Assembly: GCF_949769285.1 (NCBI RefSeq)
Contig: NZ_OX458331.1
Span: 372,001-436,000 of the forward strand
Length of the DNA: 64,000 nucleotides
Source of the DNA: Anaerococcus sp. Marseille-Q7828
Lineage (GTDB): Bacteria; Bacillota; Clostridia; Tissierellales; Peptoniphilaceae
Direction of reading: 5' to 3'
The notes beneath the pieces were generated by a model. That model searched no databases and was not told the origin of the DNA. It worked only from the letters and a program-made list of their open reading frames with translations. The position numbers and the translations under genes were made by a program. This document shows positions 27,796-36,398 of the stretch, one piece after another; position 1 is the first letter of the stretch, and each line of letters begins with the position of its first letter.

Positions 27796-28950
27796 TTAAA
27801 AGTCTACCTTTTCTCCGTAATAAGCTGCCTTATATATTTTCTTGATATCTTCAGCTGATGTTTCTCTTGGATTTGTTAGGGTACAAGCATCGGCAAAGGC
27901 GTTTTTGCTCATTTGATCTAATACTTCTTCAAAGTCTTTTTCTTCAATGACGGTGTTTTTTCCATCTTTGATATTTGCAGATATGCCTACTGATGCATTT
28001 AATTTTCTGATTTCTTCAGCTATATCATCAATACCAAGTAGTTTTTCTAGTTCGTCGTATTTGTCAGTTGATTTTCTATTGTAATCAATTATATAAGGTA
28101 GCATAATAGCATTGGCTTCTCCGTGGGTTAGGTGGAAGATGCCGCCTATTTTGTGGGCCATGGAGTGCACTATACCAAGGGATGCGTTTGAAAATGCCAT
28201 TCCTGCAAGGGTTGAAGCATCGTGCATCTTTTCTCTTGCTTCTAGGTCGTCTCCATTATCATAAGCTTTCTTTAGGTTTTCAAATACAAGTTCTATTGCC
28301 TTTAGGGCATGAGGTGATGTGTAGTCATCTGCACTTGTTGAAACATAGGCTTCAACTGCATGGGTCATAACATCCATACCTGTTTGAGCTGTGATAAGTG
28401 GTGGCATTTTGGATGGGATTTCAGGGTCAACTATAGCCACATCTGGAACAAAGTCTGCGTGAACTAGTGGGTATTTGATCTTATTTTCTGTATCTGTGAT
28501 TACAGAAAATGCTGTTATTTCTGATGCTGTACCAGATGTTGAAGCAATACAAGCCATCTTTGCCTTATTTCTTAGTGGTGGATTTTCGAAATTAGCTAGT
28601 TTATTAAAGTCATAACCAGGATGTTCATAATAAACCCACATTACCTTAGCAGCATCCATAGCAGAACCACCGCCTAGGGCAATAATCCAATCTGGTCCAA
28701 ATTCTACCATCTTTGCTCCGCCGTCTTTGCAAGTTTGGATAGAAGGATCTGGTTCAACTCCATCGATTATTTGAACTTCCATGCCACCTTCTTCAAGGAT
28801 TTCTTTGGCCTTGTCCAAAAATCCAAACCTTTTCATAGAAGATCCGCCAGTAACTATAGTAGCTTTCTTGCCATCAAGTTCTTTTAGATAATCTAGGGAA
28901 TTTTCACCGTGAACAATAACTCTTGGTACACTGTAAGCTTTCATTGCCAT
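27796..28950 (-). CDS. Iron-containing alcohol dehydrogenase
   Basis: 384-aa group III dehydrogenase (1,3-propanediol/butanol dehydrogenase-like), reducing aldehydes to alcohols with NAD(P)H. The nucleotide loop ALGGGSAMDAAK is at residues 91-102. Iron ligands are Asp193 and His197 in GMDVMTHAVEAY, His262 in GIVHSMAH and His276 in LTHGEAN. AAAAGGAGAAAGATT precedes the ATG. It stands alone between terminators. Substrate is not predictable; likely redox balancing in fermentation. Confidence 0.9.
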   Translation of the reverse strand: MAMKAYSVPRVIVHGENSLDYLKELDGKKATIVTGGSSMKRFGFLDKAKEILEEGGMEVQIIDGVEPDPSIQTCKDGGAKMVEFGPDWIIALGGGSAMDAAKVMWVYYEHPGYDFNKLANFENPPLRNKAKMACIASTSGTASEITAFSVITDTENKIKYPLVHADFVPDVAIVDPEIPSKMPPLITAQTGMDVMTHAVEAYVSTSADDYTSPHALKAIELVFENLKKAYDNGDDLEAREKMHDASTLAGMAFSNASLGIVHSMAHKIGGIFHLTHGEANAIMLPYIIDYNRKSTDKYDELEKLLGIDDIAEEIRKLNASVGISANIKDGKNTVIEEKDFEEVLDQMSKNAFADACTLTNPRETSAEDIKKIYKAAYYGEKVDF

Positions 28951-29034
28951 AATCTTTCTCCTTTTGTTAATTTATTATTTATCATTATTTTATGCTAAGA
29001 TACCTTCTTTGTCAATCAATAGACCATTTTTGGA

Positions 29035-29065
29035 CAAAAAAGAGCAAGCCATAATTGGCTCACTC
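29035..29065 (-). terminator. Terminator after serine dehydratase operon
   Basis: On the minus strand GAGTGAGCC pairs with GGCTTGCTC (wobbles) around a 6-nt loop and is followed by TTTTTT. Confidence 0.8.
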
Positions 29066-29081
29066 ATTGCACTCATTGATA

Positions 29082-29960
29082 TTACATAGTACCATCAATA
29101 TATTTTGCTCTTAGTTTTAGGGCAGATGGGCATACTGCTATACCACCTTCTCCTGTTTCTCTAAGTCCGTGTGGTAGGCTATCTCCTACTCTCTTCATAG
29201 CTTCTACTGCTTCGTCAAATGTTACATACATAGTAACGCCAGCCATAGCCATGTCGGCACTTGCTAGGGCGTTCATTACTCCGTTTGCATTTCTAAGGTT
29301 ACATGGGAATTCTACCATACCACCGATTGGGTCACATACTAGGCCCATGATATTTAGTAGGGCACAGGTTGCAGCTTTTCCTTGAGTTTCTATATCATAT
29401 CCACGAAGATACACTGCTGCAGCTGCTGCCATTGCTGCTGCAGATCCTGTTTCTGCTTGGCATCCACCTTCAGCTCCTGCAAAGGTTGCATTGTCAAATA
29501 TTACTTGGCCAATTTGGGTTGCTACTAGCATAGCTTCCATTAGCTTTCTATCGTCATAACCGTATTTGTGATACATGGTCATAAGGGTTGCTGGAAGGAT
29601 TCCAGATGCACCTGCTGTTGGTGCTGCTACTATCCTACCCATAGCTGCGTTTACTTCGCTTGTTGATAGGGCCATAGCCATAGCCTTTGCTGCAGTTTCT
29701 CCAAGTATTGATTCTCCTCCCAAAAAGTAATCATTCATTGTCTTTGCATTGCCACCTGTCATACCTGTTACTGATGTTACAGCTACATCAAGGGCTGCAT
29801 GGGAAGATTCTTTCATTATATCAAGTGTTCTTTGTAGTCTGTCAAATATTTCTTCTTCAGTTTTTTTGGTATTTTCTATTTCATCCTTTATGGATAGTTC
29901 CCACAAAGTTAAGTTTTCTTCTTGGCATCTTTCTTTTAATATTTCAAATTTTGTAAGCAT
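29082..29960 (-). CDS. sdaAA: L-serine dehydratase, iron-sulfur alpha subunit
   Basis: 292 aa. Deaminates L-serine to pyruvate and ammonia through a [4Fe-4S] cluster. Cluster cysteines are visible in GGCQAETGS, GLVCDPIGG and VEFPCNLRNANG, and the N-terminal region has the SSHAALDVAVTSVTGMTGGNA segment. Begins 8 nt after the beta subunit gene. Together with the upstream symporter it forms a serine uptake and fermentation unit on the minus strand. Confidence 0.95.
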   Translation of the reverse strand: MLTKFEILKERCQEENLTLWELSIKDEIENTKKTEEEIFDRLQRTLDIMKESSHAALDVAVTSVTGMTGGNAKTMNDYFLGGESILGETAAKAMAMALSTSEVNAAMGRIVAAPTAGASGILPATLMTMYHKYGYDDRKLMEAMLVATQIGQVIFDNATFAGAEGGCQAETGSAAAMAAAAAVYLRGYDIETQGKAATCALLNIMGLVCDPIGGMVEFPCNLRNANGVMNALASADMAMAGVTMYVTFDEAVEAMKRVGDSLPHGLRETGEGGIAVCPSALKLRAKYIDGTM

Positions 29961-29968
29961 AATTTTTC

Positions 29969-30631
29969 CTATTGTAAATATTTAATGAAGGTAAAGTCTT
30001 TACCTTTTCTAATTAATTCCAATACATCTTCTCTAAGTGGCTCATCTAGTTCGCAAACAAGCATCACATTGTCCCCTTCTTTTATGGTTTTCATTAGGTG
30101 AATATTGTAACCATGGTCAAAGAGAATGTTTGAAACAAAGGCAATTATGCCCTTTTGTTCTCCATATGACATAAATAGGGTTGGTTTGTTTGCATAGTAT
30201 TCGATCTTGTTGCCATAAATCTTTGTGATAACTATTGCTCCACCACCGATTGAGGATCCTTCTATATCGATTGGTCCCCTTTCGTCAGGGTATTTGAAGA
30301 TGATTCTTACTGTATTTGGGTGTACATCCCCAAGGTCTGTTTCTATGAAGTTATAAGCTATGCCTTGTTCCTTTGCATATTCAAAAGCGTTGATGATTCT
30401 ATCATCTTCTGGTCCATAGCCTAAAACTCCACCAACCAAGGCTCTATTTGTTCCATGTCCCTTGTAGGTTGCTGCGAAAGAACCGTGCAAATAGAAATCA
30501 ACTTCATTGAAACCTGGTTCAACGATTTTTCTAGCTACATTTGCTATTTTACAAGCTCCTGCAGTATGCGAAGAGCTTGGCCCAACCATAACTGGGCCTA
30601 TGATATCGAAAATTGACGCATTAACTGTCAT
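29969..30631 (-). CDS. sdaAB: L-serine dehydratase, beta subunit
   Basis: About 220 aa with the SIFDIIGPVMVGPSSSHTAGA signature at the start and a C-terminal ACT-like domain (GYNIHLMKTIKEGDNVMLVCEL). The ATG at 30631 (MTVNASIF) follows AAAAGGAGATTAT; a longer reading from 30673 has no site and enters the hairpin upstream. Partner of sdaAA. Confidence 0.94.
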   Translation of the reverse strand: MTVNASIFDIIGPVMVGPSSSHTAGACKIANVARKIVEPGFNEVDFYLHGSFAATYKGHGTNRALVGGVLGYGPEDDRIINAFEYAKEQGIAYNFIETDLGDVHPNTVRIIFKYPDERGPIDIEGSSIGGGAIVITKIYGNKIEYYANKPTLFMSYGEQKGIIAFVSNILFDHGYNIHLMKTIKEGDNVMLVCELDEPLREDVLELIRKGKDFTFIKYLQ

Positions 30632-30660
30632 ATAATCTCCTTTTATGTTTTGATAAAGAA

Positions 30661-30686
30661 AGGTAGCAAACATAATTGTGCTACCT
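30661..30686 (-). terminator. Hairpin between symporter and sdaAB
   Basis: Perfect 8-bp stem AGGTAGCA / TGCTACCT with a 10-nt loop. On the minus strand it is followed by TTCTTTATC. It may partly terminate the symporter transcript and set the symporter/dehydratase ratio. Confidence 0.6.
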
Positions 30687-30714
30687 TCTTTTAATTTGCA
30701 AAGGCTAATTTATT

Positions 30715-31947
30715 CTATCTTGGATTTTCAACAACTGGTGCTGGTGTCCAATCTTTATTGCCTAAGATTACTCTATTATAAAATTTATCTACTGCTACTG
30801 CTAATGCAACGTCGCCTGAAATGTTAGCTGCTGTACCAAATGAGTCTTGTGTTAGGTATAGAGAAATCAACAAACTTGCCATTGCTGATTCTGGTGAAAT
30901 ACCTACTATTGGTAAGAATGGTAATGCACTCATTACAGCTCCACCTGGTGCTCCTGGTGCTGCTACCATAGCTACACCCAAAGTTGCGATTAATGAAAGC
31001 ATCAATCCAAATGAGTGTGGAAGGTTGTACATGTAAAGAATTGTAAATACACAACCTGTGATTGTAATCATAGAGCCTGGCATGTGAACTGTAGCTCCTA
31101 GAGGTACAACGAAGTCTGCGATTTCACGGCTAACACCGTTGTTTGCTGCACATTGTAAGTTTACTGGAATTGTTGCAGCAGATGATTGTGTACCAACGGC
31201 TGTCATATATCCTTTTACTTCGTTTTTAAGCATAGCAAATGGGTTTTTGCCTGCATAAGATCCTGAAATTACAAACATTACTGTTACATAAAGTAGGTGT
31301 AGGATTACTATGCATAGGAATATTCTCCAGAATATGCTTAGTACTGCAAAAACTGATCCAGAATATGCCATATCTGCGAAGTTACCTAGAATGAAGAATG
31401 GAAGAACTGGTACAATTGCAACTTCAAGAACTCTTACAATGATTAAGTTGAATTCAGCAACTGCATTATAAAGTACTTCACCCTTTTTATTCTTACGTAA
31501 CCAAGAAATAGCAATACCCATCATAAATGCAAATATTAGGGCACTAGTTACATCAAAGAATGGTGTTATTGGAACTGTGAAATATGCTTCAAGTCCACTT
31601 CCCTCTGAAGCTGTAATAGCATCTACTTGAGCTGAAGTAATGAATTTTGGAAATATATTGCTAGCCATGATGTATGATAAGCTTCCAGCTACTAATGTAG
31701 AACAATATGCTATTAATACTGTTATACCCAATAATTTACCTGCACCTTCACCAAGATCTGCGATACCCTTGGTAACGAAAGCTAAAATCATTAATGGAAT
31801 AATGAATGATAAGAATGATCCGAAGATCTTAGAAAATGTTACAAACAATCTAGTAAATCCAGCTGGCATATATGAGCCAATTAGGATACCAAGGATGATT
31901 GCAACGATTAGTTTTGGAACAAGTCCAATGTTTTTTAAACGTCCCAT
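30715..31947 (-). CDS. Dicarboxylate/amino acid:cation symporter, probable serine (SstT-like) transporter
   Basis: 410-aa DAACS-family membrane protein. Visible motifs: LGILIGSYMP near the N-terminus, the serine-rich re-entrant loop GTQSSAATIPVNLQCA, and FVVPLGATVHMPGSM followed by TQDSFGTAANISGD, where the conserved Asp/Asn residues bind sodium and substrate. Directly upstream of sdaAB-sdaAA on the same strand, so L-serine (perhaps threonine) is the likely cargo by context. Glutamate or dicarboxylate transport cannot be excluded by family alone. Confidence 0.88.
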   Translation of the reverse strand: MGRLKNIGLVPKLIVAIILGILIGSYMPAGFTRLFVTFSKIFGSFLSFIIPLMILAFVTKGIADLGEGAGKLLGITVLIAYCSTLVAGSLSYIMASNIFPKFITSAQVDAITASEGSGLEAYFTVPITPFFDVTSALIFAFMMGIAISWLRKNKKGEVLYNAVAEFNLIIVRVLEVAIVPVLPFFILGNFADMAYSGSVFAVLSIFWRIFLCIVILHLLYVTVMFVISGSYAGKNPFAMLKNEVKGYMTAVGTQSSAATIPVNLQCAANNGVSREIADFVVPLGATVHMPGSMITITGCVFTILYMYNLPHSFGLMLSLIATLGVAMVAAPGAPGGAVMSALPFLPIVGISPESAMASLLISLYLTQDSFGTAANISGDVALAVAVDKFYNRVILGNKDWTPAPVVENPR

Positions 31948-32116
31948 AAAATTCTCCTATATATATTATTATGTAAACCTTTGCAACTAAATTATAACCT
32001 ATTTTTGACAAAATTAAAACAGTAAAACATAAATTTTTCCAAATTTATATTTTATTGTTCCTTTCCGCCAACAAATCTTAGAATTTATCTAGTCTTCAGT
32101 TATAATCCAGAAATAT

Positions 32117-32145
32117 ATTATATAGTATAAAAACGTTTTTTGCAA
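32117..32145 (-). promoter_or_regulatory. Promoter of serine-type symporter with AAAACGTTTT in spacer
   Basis: Minus strand TTGCAA (32145-32140), 17-nt spacer, TATAAT (32122-32117). The spacer holds AAAACGTTTT; the string TATAAAAACGTTTT (plus, 32126-32139) is identical to that upstream of aspA. The rest of the 346-bp gap 31948-32293 shows only AT-rich leader and the sodA terminator. Confidence 0.65.
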
Positions 32146-32210
32146 GACTATTTATTAAATTTTTACAAAAATTTAACTATTTATTTCTAATCATATAAAA
32201 ATTAAAGAAG

Positions 32211-32265
32211 AAAAGCCTATCCTTGATGGCTTCTCTATTAATTTGAGAAGTTGGATAGGCTTTTT
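32211..32265 (-). terminator. Long terminator after sodA
   Basis: AAAGCCTATCC pairs with GGATAGGCTTT, enclosing a second hairpin (CTTCTC / GAGAAG). On the minus strand it ends in CTTTTCTTCTTT. A T run also follows on plus. Confidence 0.82.
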
Positions 32266-32293
32266 CATTTATTTGATTTTTAAGTTACAAATA

Positions 32294-32914
32294 TTATTTA
32301 CATTTACAATTTTTTTGGTATCTTTCTTCTACTACATCCCAGTTTACAACTTTCCACCATTCTTCTAGGTATTTAGGTCTTGCATTTTGGTAATCTAGAT
32401 AGTATGCGTGTTCCCAAACATCATTGCCTAGAAGTGGAGTTTTGCCGCAAAGGATTGGGTTATCTTGGTTTTTTGTAGAGATAACTTCAAGTCCACCTTC
32501 ACTTACAACAAGCCATGCCCAACCTGAACCAAATTGTCCCTTGCCTGCTTCTTCAAATTCTTTTTTGAATGCATCAAATGATCCAAATTTTTCTTCAATA
32601 GCTGCTTTCAAATCTCCAACAGGTTCACTTGATCCACCTGGGGTCATTGTATCCCAAAATAGGTTGTGGTTTAATACTCCACCAAGATTATTAATAAGTT
32701 TTTGTTTTTTATCAGCATCATCTGTTATATTTTCTATATCTTTTAATAGGCATTTTGGACAAGATTTTTCTTCATAGCCTGTGCCTTCCAAAAGTTTGTT
32801 TGCTGTATCAACATAAGCTTGATGGTGCTTGTCGTGGTGGAAGGTCATAGTTTCTTTTGATATAACTGGCTCTAGCGCATCATATTCGTAAGGTAATTTC
32901 TTAAGTTCTAACAT
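32294..32914 (-). CDS. sodA: Superoxide dismutase (Mn/Fe)
   Basis: 206 aa. Metal ligands His26 (TFHHDKHH), His83 (LNHNLFW), Asp165 and His169 (NDVWEHAYYLDYQN). The NQDNP stretch with Gln150 is the form common in Mn or cambialistic enzymes. Odd features: a CPKC pair at residues 52-55 in the helical hairpin and a cysteine-rich C-terminus (KNCKCK), not usual in SodA. AGGAGGTTTTATATA precedes the ATG. A Fur-like palindrome lies 59 nt upstream, so metal- or iron-dependent control is likely. Defence against oxygen in an anaerobe. Confidence 0.93.
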   Translation of the reverse strand: MLELKKLPYEYDALEPVISKETMTFHHDKHHQAYVDTANKLLEGTGYEEKSCPKCLLKDIENITDDADKKQKLINNLGGVLNHNLFWDTMTPGGSSEPVGDLKAAIEEKFGSFDAFKKEFEEAGKGQFGSGWAWLVVSEGGLEVISTKNQDNPILCGKTPLLGNDVWEHAYYLDYQNARPKYLEEWWKVVNWDVVEERYQKNCKCK

Positions 32915-32972
32915 TATATAAAACCTCCTAATGGTTTAATTTTTAATTTACACTTAATATATACCCACAATT

Positions 32973-32991
32973 GATAATGAAAATCATTATT
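32973..32991. promoter_or_regulatory. Fur/Zur-like box upstream of sodA
   Basis: GATAATGAAAATCATTATT, with 7-bp arms ATAATGA / TCATTAT about AAA. It differs from the classical E. coli Fur box at two positions. It overlaps the stop codon of the MaoC-like gene and lies in the sodA promoter region. The identical 19-mer occurs at 51173 before the ZinT-like gene. Confidence 0.75.
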
Positions 32992-33424
32992 TATTATTTA
33001 CTAAGCCAGTTGCTTCATAAACTACAACAGGTTCGTTTTCTGGGTCATAGGCCGTCATTTTGTAGGTCACAAATCCATCAACACCATCACGTCTGACTTT
33101 CTTTTCAGTGATTTCTACCTTTATATCATAAAGAGTATCTGCATACACCGGCTTTATCCACTGGCCACCGTCTAGCCATGCGCCAGCAACAAGTCCATCC
33201 ATATCTATGCCTGTTTTTACCCATTGACCCCAAAAAGCCATATTTGCAAAAGATCCTGGAGCAATGATTTGACCAAATCTGGATTTTTCCGCAGCATCTC
33301 TGTCTATATGAATAGGCCTAGGATCGTATTTCTTGCCATATTCTATGATTTCTTCTTCTGTAAATGATATAGATTCGATTTCTTTATCAAAAACCATACC
33401 TACTTTATAATCTTCAAAATACAT
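32987..33424 (-). CDS. MaoC-like hotdog dehydratase
   Basis: 145 aa, single hotdog fold of the MaoC/(R)-enoyl-CoA hydratase family. FTEEEIIEYGKKYDPRPIHID contains the hydratase Asp-His pattern, followed by FGQIIAPGSFANMAFWG. Family members hydrate enoyl-CoA, but many stand-alone proteins have unknown substrates. Single gene upstream of sodA on the same strand with the Fur-like box at its end; it may read through into sodA. No fatty-acid genes lie nearby. Confidence 0.85.
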   Translation of the reverse strand: MYFEDYKVGMVFDKEIESISFTEEEIIEYGKKYDPRPIHIDRDAAEKSRFGQIIAPGSFANMAFWGQWVKTGIDMDGLVAGAWLDGGQWIKPVYADTLYDIKVEITEKKVRRDGVDGFVTYKMTAYDPENEPVVVYEATGLVNNK

Positions 33425-33489
33425 ATTTTCACCTCTTAGGAAATTTTATACCCAATTTGCAAATAAATGTCCATATGTTTTCACAAACT

Positions 33490-33511
33490 AAAAGCACCCA
33501 TAAAAGGTGCT
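33490..33511 (-). terminator. Terminator after small membrane gene
   Basis: AGCACC / GGTGCT, 7-nt loop, followed on the minus strand by TTTAG. Short but right after the stop at 33516. Confidence 0.6.
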
Positions 33512-33515
33512 AAAG

Positions 33516-33809
33516 TTAAATATATTGACTTAATACTATAGTCATTATTATAGGGCCGAGAATGACAGTTGCTACAAGGCAAAATACAAACGAATTTTGA
33601 GAGAGCCAAAAGGACCTATAAGCAATTGCTTCTAAAAATAATAAAATGGCTAATATTATGTAAGCTTTACCCACATTTTTTCCTAATTTTACAGGGTCAT
33701 CTATTTTTTCAATATTGATTCCATTTAATAAGTGGAGCATTTTTGTATTATAGAACTTTATTCCAAGTATCAAATAAGTAAGACCCAATATCACTGTCAT
33801 AACTACCAT
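33516..33809 (-). CDS. Small membrane protein, unknown
   Basis: 97 aa with three hydrophobic helices: residues 2-17, about 48-66 and 72-96. A short polar link with KIDDPVKLGKNVGKAY lies between helices 1 and 2. GGAGGTTTGATATG-like spacing gives a good ribosome site. Family not recognised; the layout recalls DUF3784-type small membrane proteins. Own terminator, so monocistronic. Confidence 0.65.
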   Translation of the reverse strand: MVVMTVILGLTYLILGIKFYNTKMLHLLNGINIEKIDDPVKLGKNVGKAYIILAILLFLEAIAYRSFWLSQNSFVFCLVATVILGPIIMTIVLSQYI

Positions 33810-33866
33810 ATCAAACCTCCTTATGATTAACTATAATTTACCTGATTTTAAGATTTTAACAAATTA

Positions 33867-35648
33867 TTATTTTATCTCCCAGGCCACAGTAACTTCTTGT
33901 TTTAATCTCCAAAAGTCGTGGGTTTCCATAGTATTTTTCTTTGAATAAAATGGATCGTTAATGTAGAACTTGCCATCTTTGTAGGAGTCAATAACCATAT
34001 AGTGCCCAGCATTTATAAAGTAACCATTGCCAACTCTTACTATGATTGGGTTCTTCTTTAGGGCTTGGATGAAGGCTTTTTCATTTACTGGAACTGGATA
34101 AGATTTTAGTCCATAATTTTCCGGACCTTCGATTAGATATTGCCAATCTGTTCCATTCCATGCTGTGTAAGGTCTGGCATCTATTGCTGTAGTTGTTGGA
34201 TAGATGTCGTTTCTATTCAACTTCCTATTTAAAACCATGGCCATAACTGTTGGACCACAAGCGTATCCTCCAAAATTACCTGAGGCATAGGATTTATATC
34301 TCCACCTAGGATCGTTTTGGGTAAAGTATGGGGTTTTGCGATTTAAATATTGACTAAAGCCTGGTCTAAATTCTCCTCTAGTTCCAGCTTGAGCTGGATA
34401 TCGGTTGACTTCACCAATATATCTTGCCACGCCATTTCCATCAGTTCTATATCTCTTGTGGTTGAAGACCTTTTCTACATTTCTTTGTTTTTCTAGAGTC
34501 AATTCATGGAAAATATATGTCTTTCCATTTATAACTTGAAGACCTTCAGCTGGTTTGCCATCTGAGAAATAATATCTATCTCCAACCCAGCCAGTTGGGA
34601 AATTGCCATTTGATCTGGAAGCTTCGCCATATTTGTTGAAATACCACCATTGCTTGTCGATTTTCTTGTATTGACGGTTATAAATTTTCCCATCATTATC
34701 AAAGCCATAGGTCATGCCGCCAATCTTTTTAAGACCCTTGGAATATGTTCCATCGGAATTAAAATATCCTAGCTTGCCATTGTAGTAATCCCAACCTACA
34801 TAATGAGCCACTCCATTGTCTGCAGTATGGATTTTGTCAAAACCTTCATTGATTATTTGGTTTCTAAGCATAAGGCCATCGATTTTGTCAAAGTAAAACC
34901 TGTTGGTGCCCAAATCTTGTAGACCCCTTAGTAATTGTCCTTTTTCATCAAAATAATATGACTTTTCTCCTAAGCCAGCCCAGCCTTTTTTGGCATTTTC
35001 GGTAAGTTTAACTGTAGCATCTTGCCCAGCATAGTATTTGCCACCATCAGCTATAAATGGTTGATCGACAGTTAATTTGTATTCTTTGTCAAAAAAGTAT
35101 TGCTTACCTGAAATTTTTTGTAGGCCTTGGTAGGCTATTCCGTCTTTGCCAGCAAAGTATACGTGGCCTCCTATATTGGCCCAGGTATTCTTTGCCTTTT
35201 CTTCCTTACCATCTGATACCTGATATATGGTGCCATTTTTCAGCTTGTAAGTACTTTGACTTTCTTCTTTTTCTTCGGCTATCTCATTATTTTCTTGTTC
35301 TTTATCCGGTTTTGGATCTGGGCTTTGGTAATCCTCTTTAAATAAAGGCAGAAGCTCATCTAGATTTATGTCATTATAATATACAAGCGGAGCATTTTCA
35401 GATGAATCTTTCGAGAATGTACTTATTTGGTCTTTGCTATCTAGGCCTTCTTCCAATCTAGGATCAGAAACTTTATTAGTAATCTCTTCATTTGCCGATT
35501 TTTCTGCATCATTATCTGTGATTTCTATATTTTCATTTATATAATTATTATCTTTAGGAGATGTGTCAGCTGCATTTGCTACATTTGTATTCAAAAATGT
35601 AGATAAGGATATCACTGCACATAAAGTAAGAATTTTTTTACTAGCCAT
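33867..35648 (-). CDS. Secreted C39-like cysteine peptidase with cell-wall-binding repeats
   Basis: About 593 aa. The ATG at 35648 (MASKKILTLCAVISLSTFLN) follows AAAGGAGCTAATA. Signal peptide with likely cleavage after VANA. An acidic linker follows, then from about residue 140 to 420 roughly a dozen 20-residue aromatic/glycine repeats (for example WAGLGEKSYYFDEKGQLLRG) of the choline/glucan cell-wall-binding type. The C-terminal 170 residues form a peptidase_C39-like domain: Cys in GGYACGPTVMAM, His in NAGHYMVID, Asp in INDPF. Probably wall-attached and acts on peptides or muropeptides. Preceded by a terminator of the TlpA operon; monocistronic. Substrate unknown. Confidence 0.88.
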   Translation of the reverse strand: MASKKILTLCAVISLSTFLNTNVANAADTSPKDNNYINENIEITDNDAEKSANEEITNKVSDPRLEEGLDSKDQISTFSKDSSENAPLVYYNDINLDELLPLFKEDYQSPDPKPDKEQENNEIAEEKEESQSTYKLKNGTIYQVSDGKEEKAKNTWANIGGHVYFAGKDGIAYQGLQKISGKQYFFDKEYKLTVDQPFIADGGKYYAGQDATVKLTENAKKGWAGLGEKSYYFDEKGQLLRGLQDLGTNRFYFDKIDGLMLRNQIINEGFDKIHTADNGVAHYVGWDYYNGKLGYFNSDGTYSKGLKKIGGMTYGFDNDGKIYNRQYKKIDKQWWYFNKYGEASRSNGNFPTGWVGDRYYFSDGKPAEGLQVINGKTYIFHELTLEKQRNVEKVFNHKRYRTDGNGVARYIGEVNRYPAQAGTRGEFRPGFSQYLNRKTPYFTQNDPRWRYKSYASGNFGGYACGPTVMAMVLNRKLNRNDIYPTTTAIDARPYTAWNGTDWQYLIEGPENYGLKSYPVPVNEKAFIQALKKNPIIVRVGNGYFINAGHYMVIDSYKDGKFYINDPFYSKKNTMETHDFWRLKQEVTVAWEIK

Positions 35649-35704
35649 TATTAGCTCCTTTACAATAATCTCCTTCAATTATATAATGTATGATTTTAAT
35701 TATC

Positions 35705-35732
35705 AATAAAAAATGCACATATAAATGTGCAT
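35705..35732 (-). terminator. Terminator of the redox operon
   Basis: Perfect palindrome ATGCACAT / ATGTGCAT with 4-nt loop, followed on the minus strand by TTTTTTATTG, just past the TlpA stop. Confidence 0.88.
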
Positions 35733-35735
35733 CTC

Positions 35736-36398
35736 TTAGCTACTTTTTGAAGATTCAACAGCCTTTTTAATATTTTCTTTTAGTTTGGCTACTTGTTCTT
35801 CTGGAATAAGTGCGCCTTCTATTGGATCTCCTATAATATTACCATTTTTGTCTACAACTATAGTTGTTGGATAGGCAAATATGTTTTCTAGGTAGTCTTT
35901 CATGTCGCCCTCATAGTCAACTGCAAGTGTCTTGTAGGTTGGCTTTTTGTCAGCTATGATTCTATCAAAAGCTTCTTTGGTAGATTCGTCATAATTTACA
36001 TCTGTACACATTGATAGGAATTCTACCCCATCTTCCTTGTTTAGCTCATCTGCAAGGTCGTTTAGCTCGTCCATTTCGTCTATACATGCTGAGCATCCTG
36101 TAAACCACAAGTTTATTACTGTAGCATCATTTTTTGCAATATCTTCGTTGGTAAAATCCTTGCCATCTTGGTCTTTTGATGTGAAGTTTGGTAATTTTGT
36201 GATTTTTTCGCCATTTGTTTCTGGCTCGTCTATAGGAAGATTTTCCTTTACTACATTTGCACCTTCAGGCATAGATTCCATAGCCTCAGCTGGCGCAGTT
36301 TCTTCTTTAGTTGCTGGCTTTTCAACTTCTTGCTTACCACAAGCTGTAAGCATTAGACCTGCTAATAAAATAGCATTGAATTTTTTAATTTTCATCAT
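35736..36398 (-). CDS. TlpA-like thioredoxin-fold lipoprotein
   Basis: 220 aa. Lipoprotein signal with lipobox LTAC at about residue 20, an acidic spacer, then a thioredoxin-like domain. The redox pair is Cys-Ser-Ala-Cys in LWFTGCSACIDEMDEL and the cis-Pro region is FAYPTTIVVDKNGNIIG. Extracytoplasmic disulfide reductase or peroxiredoxin-like partner. Overlaps the end of the polyferredoxin gene by 14 nt, with AAAGGAGAGAAA before the ATG. Electrons may come from that membrane iron-sulfur protein (inference). Last gene of a five-gene operon headed by a two-component system. Confidence 0.9.
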   Translation of the reverse strand: MMKIKKFNAILLAGLMLTACGKQEVEKPATKEETAPAEAMESMPEGANVVKENLPIDEPETNGEKITKLPNFTSKDQDGKDFTNEDIAKNDATVINLWFTGCSACIDEMDELNDLADELNKEDGVEFLSMCTDVNYDESTKEAFDRIIADKKPTYKTLAVDYEGDMKDYLENIFAYPTTIVVDKNGNIIGDPIEGALIPEEQVAKLKENIKKAVESSKSS

